Of a DNA stretch of 64,000 bases, positions 34,702-46,700 are shown piece after piece. The stretch covers positions 806,001 through 870,000 of the forward strand of contig NC_033559.1 in the NCBI RefSeq assembly GCF_001680005.1, read 5' to 3'. The notes beneath the pieces are model-generated. The model ran no database searches, was not told the origin of the DNA, and saw only the letters and a program-made list of their open reading frames with translations. The stretch comes from Plasmodium coatneyi (Eukaryota; Apicomplexa; Aconoidasida; Haemosporida; Plasmodiidae). The translations under genes and the position numbers were made by a program. Each line of letters opens with the position of its first letter. Position 1 is the stretch's first letter.

Positions 34702-35115
34702 ATGGTTAGGACACTTGGTGGGTATAGGTCTTTTGTTCCATTTGATTGGAGCATTTACTAAGCGCACAGGGGGAGGGGGGTCCCAACAAAGTGTACTCCG
34801 TTATTTAGCCCCACCGGAATGGAAAAATATTTTATTATTTTATTTTTTTCCCACTCATCCGTATTATCAGTTGTACGTTTTGCATTTCTCTCTGCATTTT
34901 TTCATAAACTTAAGGTAACTTAAATTTTTTTTAACATTTTTATGAAAAAGTTGTTTAGGATTGTACTAATGTTATGGGGAGAGCGGTTCAGGCAAGCAGG
35001 TGAGCAATTCTCGCGGCTCCAAAAAATGGCGAGATGACTCCACCCACGCGGATGAAAAAATATACCCCACAGTTGTGCATGCAAAGGGGGGTGCTAGGAA
35101 GGAGTGCCAGACAAA
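34702..35115. other. Convergent intergenic region
   Basis: Just over 400 bases between two genes pointing at each other; it holds T-rich sequence that would form both 3' untranslated regions. Nothing else is recognised. Confidence 0.7.
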
Positions 35116-35832
35116 TCAGGAACCCTCGCTTTTCATGAGCTTGAGGAGGACCTGCTTCATTCGGCTGTTCTCCTTAAAATACTCCCCCTTTTCTACGTCC
35201 AAATATTGGAACACCTTCAGCCAAGTTTTGTTTTCCAAATTTTCTTCCTTTTTCTTTTCTTCATTTTTTTTTTTTTTAGACAGTTTTTTTTTCTCTTCAA
35301 TTACAACGGCCATTTCTTCATACCATTTTTTTAAGTCTTCCGCAGCCTTCTTTTTTATTTCGATTTTTTTATTTTTTTCGTACTCTTTCCTTTCTTCTAT
35401 CCTTTTTAATCTTTCTGATTCCCACGTGGTTGATTGTTCCGTGTCTGATATGTCGGATTCCTTTTCGTAAAATTGTTCGTATGTATTTTCGAAGGACATT
35501 TGGCTTTCCTTCTTAAGGGATGTTGTAAACTTATTGGGGGTGCCATTTTTGGACTCTCCCCAATTGTACTTGTTACTGCTACTGCCTGTTTCGTCTACCT
35601 CCCTTTTCGCTACATTCTGATCGCTATAAATGCTGTTAAGTGACATGTTCATGTGGTTGTAGTTGGGGCTGTTCTCCATAAGGTTCTCATTCAGTTCGTT
35701 GGATAATCCTAACTCTTCGCTCATTTCATACCCTCCGTTGGGCGCCGCCAGGTTCTTTTCCTCCATGGGGCCTCCCTTGCTGCCATCGTACTCGTTGAAG
35801 TTGAACTGGTCGAAGTCGTTCAGATCGCTCAT
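35116..35832 (-). CDS. CLC: Clathrin light chain
   Basis: Regulatory subunit that binds the clathrin heavy chain hub in vesicle coats. 238 residues from ATG at 35832; single exon. The first ~130 residues are acidic, Asn/Ser-rich and disordered. Then comes the family's Trp-led start TTWESERLKRIEERK, a long charged helix with KKAAEDLKKWYEEMAVVIEEKKK corresponding to the heavy-chain-binding region, and the conserved end NKTWLKVFQYLDVEKG matching the light-chain signature around Trp and the final Leu-Ile/Leu-Asp. The length and layout agree with other light chains. The call rests on pattern resemblance in a family that is poorly conserved at the N-terminus. Confidence 0.88.
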   Translation of the reverse strand: MSDLNDFDQFNFNEYDGSKGGPMEEKNLAAPNGGYEMSEELGLSNELNENLMENSPNYNHMNMSLNSIYSDQNVAKREVDETGSSSNKYNWGESKNGTPNKFTTSLKKESQMSFENTYEQFYEKESDISDTEQSTTWESERLKRIEERKEYEKNKKIEIKKKAAEDLKKWYEEMAVVIEEKKKLSKKKKNEEKKKEENLENKTWLKVFQYLDVEKGEYFKENSRMKQVLLKLMKSEGS

Positions 35833-37427
35833 CTTGTGGGTGGGTCGGAATCAGATTTTTATGCAAGCAAAACGCACACACTTGAACAAACAAACCAGCC
35901 GTTACACCGATTGGCAGTACATTACGCGAGGGGATCCCCTTAGCGAAAAACGAAAAAAACGTAAAAAAAAAAAAAAGAAAAAAAAAAGGGCAAACAGCGA
36001 GGTCTCAATAACGCTACGAAGCGCTAACGCGGTGTGAAGGTAAAAAAACAACACAGTTGCAACGTCTGCATGAATGTCCAATCGGATCAAGGACGCACCT
36101 TACGACGCAAGGGGGGATAACAAAAAAAATAAAAATAAAAAATGTAGCAACTGTGAAAGGGACCTTTTTCCGTGCAGTGTGAAATTTCTTCTTAAAGCGC
36201 GTTTTACCAGGTCACAAGATTAATAGCATAAAGTAAGGTGCCTGAGCAAACATGTAACGTAGGTACATGCACTTGCGTAGCCATATACCTCTTTTGGCGT
36301 AATTACCAAAGTATACCACATGGAACATCCTTTTTGCGAGGAAAACAGCAGGGCGAAAAATTCCCTTCCTTTACCCATGTGAGGCACCAAGTGGGAGAAA
36401 CCTACCACCCACCAATGACATTAGGATGGTCATTCACCTGTATCTTAAATCACGCAGTACTTCATGGCTGCGCTTATGAACAAAAAATGCTTCAACGCGC
36501 ACAAATTGATAAATCGACATAGGTATAATTTTTTCTAACCCTGGTGGTGGAATGGCCACGGTATGTCAGCTTATCTGTTTCATTTTTTTATACCACTTTA
36601 GAAAAAAAAAAAAATTGCCATGTGAGTGGAGCTCTCAATACGGATTAGTCCAAGTCGCACCCACAGCCTCTTCAAGGTGAGTATAAAATATATTTTTTTT
36701 TTTTTTTTTTCAAAGCGGCTTTCCATTTTGTGAACAGAAACCGTTCGAGGATGTTTCCCCGTGCAACGTTACGTGAAGGGCTGAATTAACATGCGGAGAA
36801 AATAAAAAGAGAGGGTTTGCAAAATTGGCGTTCAGCGGGATAAGAGCAGCTTGTACAGTCATATAAAGATACATACATATATATATATTTTTGCATCCCC
36901 ATTCGATGCGTATTGTTCATAATTTCAGCTTAAATGGGCATTGTATATATTTTACCAGCTCAGCAGCATTACCCTACATAGGCCATTACAGCATAGTAAT
37001 GTGATGAACATTTGTATTGCTCCGTTCTGCATATGTGTGGCTCATCGATTGCGCAGCTTTGATGGGTTGTTCCTACATCCTCCATCTTTCCATACTACCC
37101 CATTTTTAAGTCGATAGCTCCGGCCGACTGTGCACGAACAGCGTTCTTTGGGGGAAGCCTCTTTTTATTTTATTTATTTTGTTGCCTTCCCCGCCGCTTG
37201 GCACAGCAATTTTGGAGGAACCATTTCGATGTTGCCCCCAATAAGCATACGCACGTGTGAGTATATCTAGATAGAGACAAACCGACGAAGGAACGCCGTA
37301 CAACTGGAGATAGTCTCACGTAACGACGTAACACTGCGCAAGACAGTCCCAATATACTAACAGATCCGTACCGCCATCCGTGAGCGCCAATATTCCCCCC
37401 TGAAACAGAAAAGAAAAAGAAGATAAA
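35833..37427. other. Divergent intergenic region between clathrin light chain and EMC4
   Basis: About 1.6 kb that should contain both promoters. A/T runs lie at 35962, 36601 and 36692 and an (at)n stretch near 36878. Open frames are short and unconvincing. Confidence 0.65.
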
Positions 37428-38003
37428 ATGAGTAGATGGGAATTCAACCTTAAGAAATATGACGAAAAATGTGAAGGCACGACGGAGCCCTTTGGATACA
37501 AATTCGAGAAGGACGTGAGAGGAACATACGGAAGTGGAGACAGTTACATGAAAGTCGAAAAAAATATAAATAATTTACATAAGATAAGCAAAAGCGAAGT
37601 TAACAAGTCAACCACCTCATCTGCCATTAATCAAAAAGTGCTGGACAAAAAAGCGTGGGGCATTTGTCTTAATGCATTCAAAGGATTAGTGATGAATTTA
37701 TTTGTTATGTTTATGTCTGGTGGGGCGTCAGGAATTTTTGGCATAATTTTTATTGTGTACTCAGTGTACAATATTTTAAAATCGTTACTTAACATTAATG
37801 ATGCGTTTAAAAGTGTGGAAAATAATTCCAATCAGAAATTTTTGCCACAGAAATTTTGCTTTGCTCTTTTAAATTTTCTTTTTTTTCTTTACATTATGAA
37901 TGTATGCTCCAACAGTGGGTTACTTCCCATAAGGTCTGCTGATTATTTTTATTTCATTCCCCACCAGACGATTCGGCAGAAGGCCATGTCGACTGTTTTT
38001 TAG
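37428..38003 (+). CDS. EMC4: ER membrane protein complex subunit 4 (EMC4/TMEM85)
   Basis: Subunit of the ER membrane complex, which inserts tail-anchored and multipass proteins. ATG at 37428; 191 residues; single exon. The N-terminal ~75 residues are hydrophilic. The conserved block follows: Trp-containing KKAWGICLNAFKGLVMNLFVMFMSG, then a second hydrophobic helix IFGIIFIVYSVYNILKSLLN with the DAFKSVE turn, and a third hydrophobic segment FCFALLNFLFFLYIMNVCSN. This matches the EMC4 layout (the KNLxMNxFMMYMxG motif and a following membrane helix). The length is typical of the family. Confidence 0.87.
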   Translation: MSRWEFNLKKYDEKCEGTTEPFGYKFEKDVRGTYGSGDSYMKVEKNINNLHKISKSEVNKSTTSSAINQKVLDKKAWGICLNAFKGLVMNLFVMFMSGGASGIFGIIFIVYSVYNILKSLLNINDAFKSVENNSNQKFLPQKFCFALLNFLFFLYIMNVCSNSGLLPIRSADYFYFIPHQTIRQKAMSTVF

Positions 38004-40789
38004 TGCCGGCCATAACGTCCGCGCGTTTGGCGTGATTTCTCTGTACTCCTTTTGCGAAATCGCCTTACACCGGTTAACGTTACACCGACAATTTTTTTTT
38101 CCTTTTTTTTGTACAAACTCGAACTTTCTTTTTTTAAAGTTTGTAATTGCTCAACAGGAAAATGTAACACTCCGTGTGTTCGTTTGGATATGCCCCTTCC
38201 CACATAATCTATCAGAGGGAAATTTAAAAAAATGGGAAAAAATGCACGCATCCCTTTTTTTGCGCTTCATGGGCAACAATGGGGGGAGGCAAGTTGGGGA
38301 CCACTGTCCTGTGTAGACCTGCACGGGGGAGTGCCACATTGAGTGCATGTACACTTAAGTGGAAATCCACAGGGAAAAAAATAAAAAAATACCTGCAGAA
38401 GAAGGATCAAGGTGAATTTTTTCCACTTTTTAAACACCCACTTTAGGAAGTTCCTGTCCACCTTTTTTTCTGCTTCACTACGCGTGGGTGTACGTACGTC
38501 TGTGCGCACATGAAAAGCGACGATGCAAGGAAATGTATTCCCCCATGCAGGACTGCACATTAATATGTATATATTTATATGCATATATGTACATTGCAAA
38601 GTTCACCCTGCATGCGTTTTATTTTTATTTTTTCAGATCACTTCTCGCGCTGTGTGGCGAATTAACACTCACTGTTCCGTAGAGGACATGCCAGCAAAAC
38701 AATTTAACCCCAATTTTGTGAAAATCGGTTTGCATGGAGGAAATACACGGTGACGCGTATAGACCTTGACAAGCATGCAAAATCGTGTGTCTGCGCGTAC
38801 GTACATGCATATTGTACACAGACAAATGTACATACCGTAATTTTTTTGTGCAGTGTAATCCACATGGAAATTGCGACTGGTGTAACAATTTGGCCATTTG
38901 GGTTGTTTTATTTGATGCTTTTTTTTTTTTTTTTTTTCCCCCATTTTTGAGCTCATTGGGGGAAAATACGCATGGCACACTGCGCTCTGGAAATATGTGC
39001 AACCCCATTTTTGTACACACTGCTGGTGCGATCTACAGCATACCTTACAATTTTCTCGTTTTTATGTTAAAAAAAAATAAACTTAAAAAGGCACCCCCGT
39101 GAAAGTTGCGTAACCCATGCGCAAGAAAATTGTTACAAAAATTTTCAAGCTTAAAACTGGTCAAATGACTTTTGCGTACGTCGCTGCAAAACTTCGCAAC
39201 ATAATTTTTCGTGCCCATTTCGTGTGCTTATTTTCGCGTCCTCACTTTCGCGATTAACGAATTTGTAACAAATTTATAATTAATGAAATATCTTATGCAT
39301 GCATAACATTTGCCTACTTATTTGCCTTCTCATTTGTTTACTCATAATTTGCCTTTTCATTTTCCTACATGTTTGCCTTTTCATTTGCTTACTCATAATT
39401 CGCCTTCTTATTTGCTTACGCACAGTTTGCCTACTTATATGCTTACGCACAGTTTGCCTACTTATCTACGTACGCACATTTTGCCTACTTATCTACTTAT
39501 GCACATTTTGCCTACTTATTTGCGTATTTTAAGGTGACCCGCAGCGCCAACAGTTAAGGCCTGCGGGCATCCCAACCCCCCACAGGAAACTGGAGGCGCG
39601 AATTAACTCGACATACCGCAGTTTGTCCCTCCCCCCCTGAATTTTCCACCGCCGCTGTGCGAGTGTATATGCGCACTTTTTTTTTTACTTTTTTTTTTTT
39701 TGCGACGCGGTTTGGAAGGAATTAAAAAATCGAAAAAAATACGCGAAAAAAAAGTGTACAAAAATAAGCAAAATTTATCCAAAATTAACAAAAATAAAAA
39801 CAAGTGAAAAAAAAAAAAAATTAACAAACAAATGAACATATAAATGTGTAAAAAAAAAGAAAATAAAAACAACGACGAGAAAAGGAACAACGAACCAACA
39901 ACGAACAACGAAAACAGCGCGCAGTTACATTCTGCATTTTTCTCTTCCGCGCTGAGAGCAAAATTACACGCGTTTGAGCTAACGCGTAAAAGTGCAAAAA
40001 TCAGCCGCAACATTACTAGCAGTTGGAAATGCTGTATGTAAAAAAGTCGGCAAAAATATAACGCAGCTGTTGGGCGCAGTCGTACACATATGCCCCTGTG
40101 AACACCTGCGAGGAATAGTGTACCCACGCATACACATGTGCATACATTTGTCCTAGCACATATTCATATGCACCATCCTACGCATACTCCTACACACATG
40201 CATCACCTGGTGCGTACACACCCACAGTGAACTGCTTAACACATTCGAATTTTTTTATTTTTTTAGCCTTTAAATTAGTTCTCTTTTTTAATTCGTTAAA
40301 AAATTAACTTCAGAAATTTGAATCAACGTTCAGTCTGTTTTTTCTACGTCTACAAAGAAGATTTGCCGCGAGTAGTGCCACTTCATTTTGCTGCACGGTC
40401 GCCTTTGCGATTTGCGGAACTCGCCCTTTTTTTGTGTATATCATGGGACATGCGTGGGGGAACGCACCGTTAGTTTGTGCATAATAAACGAGTGAAAATA
40501 TATTCATTATTTTTTTTTTTTACTTTGCCTGGCCGGTAGACCTCGATTCGAAACGTATCCCTGCTGCCTTGTCTCTGCTGACATATGTGTACTGTACACT
40601 CATGCACACAGCCCCCTCAACCATGAGCACCACCACCCAATTGCGCTCCTCCAATTAGTCTTCCAACCCCCCTGTGGCAGCGTGTGTTTGCTTCTTTGCG
40701 TCGCTGCGCCGTAGTCCCCAATTGGTTCTTAACCAGACAGTAAATTCGAAGTGTCGACTTGGCTTCTCGAATTAGGAGGTAACAAAAAG
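38004..40789. other. Intergenic region between EMC4 and glutamate synthase
   Basis: About 2.8 kb between two co-oriented genes. It contains the minisatellite at ~39310-39531, poly-T runs at 38919 and 39680, and short open frames that overlap in several frames. I see no gene; the right part should include the glutamate synthase promoter. Confidence 0.65.
39310..39531. repeat. Imperfect minisatellite, ~24-base unit
   Basis: Roughly nine degenerate copies of a unit resembling tttgcctacttatttgctta with variable endings (actcata, acgcaca). Copies drift in length between about 22 and 26 bases. Two frames are open across it because the unit lacks stops, giving spurious Cys/Leu-rich or Tyr/Pro-rich peptides. 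Confidence 0.85.
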
Positions 40790-43700
40790 ATGAGGAAGGA
40801 CGAGCAAAGTTGTGACACGCCGGAATTAACTACACAATATGGGCTGAAGACGAAGAAGATGAAGAAAACGAAGAAGAGGAAGGCCAAGCAGGCCGAACAT
40901 GGCCTATACGACAGTAGAAATGAGAAAGACGCATGTGGAGTGGGAGTCGTGGCAGATATCAATGGAAAGAGTTCGAGGAGTGTTATCCAAAAGGCAATGC
41001 AAATACTACTTCGGCTGAGTCATAGAGGAGGAGTTCAATCGAATAACGGAGATGGAGCGGGGATTCTAGTGGGTATACCACATGATTACTTTCAAATGTT
41101 AAGTGACACATGTCAGTTGCCATTTTTGCTGCCAGAAAAAGGAGACTACGCAGTTGCACAAATATTCTTGCCACATAATGAAGAGAGGAGGTTATTTTTG
41201 TATCATGAAATTGAAAAGGAAGTGTACAACAATGGACTTGTAGTGCTGGGTTGGAGGTCGCCAATCCCAGTTCGCAGTGATGTAATTAGTGCATCTGTGA
41301 AGAAGAGTGAACCGTTCATAGCGCAAATGTTTGTATGTAAAAGGTCGGTATTTAAAAATTACGACGATTTTAATATTTACCCATTTTCAGACATAGATTT
41401 TACAGATGATAGCCACTTGAATTTGAGTAGCTTGCCAGACGACATAGAACTGCTAGCCTTTTTTATAAGAAAAAAATTGGTCAGACATAATGACATGTAT
41501 TTCTGTAGTTTCTCTTCCAGGACGATTGTCTACAAGGGACTGTTAACCCCTTCTCAGATATATCTCTACTTTGAGGATTTACTAAGTGAGCAATTTACCA
41601 CCTACCTGGCAATGGTTCACGTGAGATTCTCGACGAATACTTCCCCCACGTGGTATGCAGCACATCCATTCAGAAGAATATGTCACAATGGAGAAATCAA
41701 CACCATTAGTGTGAACTCAATTTTATTTCAAGAGAGAATGGAGCTGTCGAAAGCGCCCAATTCGTTTAAGTCAGTGTCGATAAAAGATTTAAGACCCATA
41801 AATGAGGAGAATTATATTATATACGATAACGATGATGAGATTATTGAAAAGAAAGACACCTTTGAAGATATCATGTTGACAAAAAATAGACTAAAGAAAA
41901 AATCCAGGAGGAGGTTACTTCTCCGGTTGAAGAGAGACTTTACCTACAACAGTTCCGCTATCCATTACAAAATAAAAAGAGAATATATGAATTCGGACAT
42001 TAATAGCAATTCTGAATTTTTAAGCAATGTGAATGAGCCGTCTGGGAGTTCGTCGGACGATTCGGAAGACCTCTCAGGGAAGGATGATAATGCTACCACT
42101 GCTAGACGGATAAAGGAGAAGAATGCCATTTCGCACATTTGCAGGAGTGAGAAAAACTTTGGTCACTCGGTAAAGACGCAGCTGAAACATGGGGAGTCTC
42201 GAAAAACTAAGGGCGCTATTAGCTACCCTTCTGATTCATCCTTGTTTGATAATGCCATCGATTTTCTGACCATGGCGGGAAGAGAAATAGAGCACGCAAT
42301 TATGATGCTGATGCCAAGGGCATATCAAAAGGATCCAAATATAACTCCACTGGAAAAGGCCTTTTACGAATATCACACATGTATGATGGAGCCGTGGGAT
42401 GGACCTGCATTAATTATCTTCACGGATGGAAATAAAGTAGGCGCTTCGTTGGATCGAAATGGATTAAGACCCGCTAGGTACAGCATCACAACTGATGGGT
42501 TATTCGTTCTGTCCAGCGAAACGGGGGTCGTCGATTTGGCTTATGATAAGATTACCCATAAGGGATGCGTATATCCTGGGAAAGTAGTCCTCATCGATTT
42601 TAAGGAAAAAAAATTCCTAAGACATGAAGAGGTGTTAAGCAAATTTTTGAAAGAGAAGCCTTACAAAAAATGGCTAGATCATTATTCCATCCACTTGGAC
42701 AATATTATAAAACCGGCTTCCAACATGGAAAACATACGAATGAATGCTTATAAGTATGGAGCTATATTGAATAAGGAGAGTTCCTATGGGAGTAAGGATG
42801 CCGAAGAGGTTGACGACATGGATGACCCTAACGATGAGGCGTTAATTAAAAAGTTAAAAGCCTTTGGTTATACATATGACGCGTTTAATATGATAATTTC
42901 CCCCATGGTAAAGCATGCCGCTGATGGGCTTGGCGCAATGGGAAATGACACCGCCTTTCCCTTTTTAAGTTACTTACGGAGGAATCTTCTCTATTACTTC
43001 CAGCAAACCTTCGCACAAGTGACCAACCCGGCCATCGATCCGATTAGGGAGGAAAATATCATGTCTCTTATGAGCACCTTGGGAAAGGAAGGAGACATCC
43101 TCCATTCCAACTATACGAATTGTCAACGTATATTTATTAATGGTCCCATTCTGAATGATGCACTTTACAACTTGCTGCTCCAGTTGCCAGATTTCCCACA
43201 TGTCATAATAGATATGACAGTAGATCTGAATAAACTGGAAGCGCTCATGGCGGGTGAATCGACTGACGAACTCAAATTTGATGTGGTCAAAAGTGTGTCT
43301 TCCCCAAAGAGGAGTTACCACGCGGATTGCAATATCAGCTACACGTTCAAGCTGGACGAGTATAAAAGCAAGCATAGCAAAGAAGATATGAATAAAACGA
43401 AAATAAAAAATAATATCATATCCAAGTATTTAATTAAATTTATCGATAGCGTTAATACGAATGTGGAAAATGCTGTTAGGAGGGGTAGCCAGCTGATTAT
43501 TCTCTCACACGGTAACATAAACGAAAAGAGAGTGCCCATATTTTCCATCCTAATTGTTGGTGCGTTACATAAATATCTGTTAAGTAAAAATCTAAGAACC
43601 AAGTGCTCTCTCATAGTTAAAGCTGGGGATTGCTTCGAAATTCACCACTTAGCAGTGCTCCTCTCATTTGGCGCTGATTGTATATACCCCTTCATCTTGT

Positions 43701-46700
43701 ACGAAAGTTTGCGCTTCATAAAATATGGAGATAATGAGGCCAGACTTAGTAACCAGCAAATGATAAGTAACTACCGTCATGCAGCAAATTATGGTATCCT
43801 AAAAATTATGTCGAAAAATGGTATTTCTACTCTCCCTAGTTATAAGGGATGTGGGCTGATGCAGCCATTGGGGATATCAGACGAAATTCTAAAAAAATGC
43901 TTCATCAATGTATGCGACTCCATTATCGGGGGGGTAACATTTGAATTTGTGGAGAAGGAAATTTTAAAGATGTTTTACAACGCCTACCCGAAGAGGATAA
44001 TAACCCTGAACGTTAAGGACGCTACGGAGGAGCTCGACGACTATGGGGAGTACCACTTTAGGAGCATAGGAAATACACAAATACACATGAACCATCCAGA
44101 GACGATTAGTTTACTGCAAAAGGCAACTCGCACAGGCAGCACAGCTACGTATAAAAAGTACGCAGAACTGCAGAACGAACTGATAAACCATTGTGAGATT
44201 AGAGGACAGTTAGAAATAAATTATAAAAAATGCCCCTCGTATAATAAGAAGAAGAAAAAAAATGAACCCATAAATATTCAGCTAGTAGAATCTGTGAACA
44301 AAATTTTACTCAGATTTTGCACCGGCGCTATGTCTTTTGGGTCTCTCTCGGAGGAAGCACACACCACGGTTGCCACGGCTATGAATAACATGGGGTTGAA
44401 ATCGAATACAGGTGAAGGAGGGGAAGCAGAAGATCGCATTAGGAGGGAGCCTACCGAAGGGAATGGGCCTAACGAACCCAACACCAACTCAGCGGTTAAA
44501 CAAATCGCATCCGCCCGGTTCGGTGTCACGGCGTACAGTTTGGTAAACGCTCAGGAACTACAGATAAAAGTAGCACAGGGATCCAAACCTGGAGAAGGGG
44601 GAGAATTACCAGGATACAAAGTGAGTGCAAAAATTGCCTCTGTTCGTAGAAGCACACCAGGTGTTGGGCTAATTTCACCACCACCACACCATGATATGTA
44701 TTCCATTGAAGATGTGGGTCAGTTAGTCTATGACTTAAAGAATATAAACAAGGAAGCTAAGATTTCTGTGAAACTAGTGTCGAAGCTAGGAATAGGTGTT
44801 ATCACTTCAGGAGTTGTGAAAGGAAATTGCGAACAGATTCTGATCAGTGGAATGTCTGGTGGCACGGGGGCATCCAAGTGGACTTCCATTAAACATGCGG
44901 GTCTTCCATGGGAAATCGGACTAGCAGAGGCGCACCAAACTTTGTGCAAATCCAAGTTGAGAAAAAGAGTTATCTTACAAATTGATGGACAACTAAAAAC
45001 AGGGAGAGATGTCATCTTAGGTGCACTACTCGGTGCAGAATCTTTTAGCTTCTCGACCCAACCGTTAATTGCTTTAGGGTGCATTATGATGAGGAAATGC
45101 CACCTGAATATCTGCCCTGTTGGCATATGTACACAAGACCCAGAGTTGAGAAAAAAATTCGAAGGCAAACCAGAATATATAATAAACTTTTTTTTCATGC
45201 TAGCAGAAGAGGTCAGGGAGTACTTGGCCAGCATGGGGTTCAGGAAGTTTTCCCAAATTATCGGAAGGTCCGATTTGCTCAAAAAGAAGGACCACTTAAA
45301 ATATGACGAGAAGAGGAAGCTGCTGGACTTCTCCAAGTTGCTCTTCCCAGGGTGGAAATATTATGCAGAAGAGGAAATGAAAGATGTTGTGAAGAAAAGA
45401 TACAACAAAAATGCCAACGAGAAGAAGAGGCAAGTTGGTGGAAGTTCCCTCTACTCTGGTTCGACCTACAAAGCAGGAGGGTCGCTCTCCCCGGGGGTGA
45501 ACAACGCGTTAGACAAAATGAGAAGGAAGCAGGTACTCATAAACGAAAATTACAACACGGTGCAGAAGTACGATGTGGTGAAGAGGGCAGACGAGGGTGG
45601 AGAACACACGGACGGACTGAATCATGCGGGGGAGACGTGCTCCTCTGTGGGGGAATACGATGAGGAGGCGGCAGCGGATGATGCGGAAGATGAGAAGGAG
45701 GACAGGGAGGATGACGACGATAACGAGGAAGAAGATGACGAAGATGATGAGGACGATGATGGAGAGGAAGAACGTGACAGCAGCGATGGCGAAGTAGAAA
45801 CGAACCCGAATGACCCCGATGAGGTGCGTGTTTCGAACGAAGTGAACGGCTCCGTCCACCCACGCAGCGTGCAGACCGGCCAAGGCAAAAGGGAAAAACC
45901 GAAGAGGAGACAAAAACCGCTGTGCGAAGAAGATGACTTGAACCTGGAATATTCCAAAGGTGAACGTATCAAACATAACTTAGCGATAAACAGAAGGAGT
46001 GCAAAGAACGCTATGGTGTGCACCACCAAGATGATGAGAAAAAAAATGAACGAGAAAAAAATGCATTCGAAGAAGAAGGAACCCAAACCGATGGCAATCT
46101 TCTGTTGCGAAACGCAGAACCATAAATTGTCTGATATTATTGATAGAGAACTTATAAGAAGGTCGAAAATAGCTTTGCTGAATTGTACACCTGTGAATAT
46201 AAAGATGCCTATAAAGAATACGGACCGAGCAGTGGGAGCCATGTTAAGTTACCATATCATTCAGAAATATGGGGAACCAGGATTACCCATGGATACTATA
46301 AAGGTGAAATTTAGAGGAACAGGAGGATTATCCTTTGGAGTATTCTTAACAAGCGGTGTGAACTTTGAGCTGGAAGGAGATGCAAACGATTTTGTGGGGA
46401 AGGGTCTATCTGGTGGAATTATATCTGTGCATTTTCCCAAAACGTCGTTATTCATAAATGAGTGTCAGAAGAACATGATTGCAGGAAATTCTGTTCTTTA
46501 TGGTGCCACAAAAGGAAGAGCTTTTTTCGCGGGAAGAGCTGGGGAAAGATTTGCAGTTCGTAATTCTGGGGCTATTGCAGTTGTGGAAGGAGTCGGGTGT
46601 CACGGGTGTGAGTACATGACAAAGGGGATAGTAGTTGTGTTGGGTGAAATTGGATGTAACTTTGCTGCAGGAATGAGTGGCGGAATTGCATACGTCTTAG

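Noticed and set aside
39299..39537. Two overlapping plus-strand frames rich in Cys/Leu or Tyr/Pro
   Set aside because: Both are produced by a minisatellite whose unit lacks stop codons; two frames open at once argues against coding.
40751..40789. Upstream extension of the glutamate synthase frame
   Set aside because: It begins with GTG, which nuclear genes rarely use; the first ATG is at 40790.
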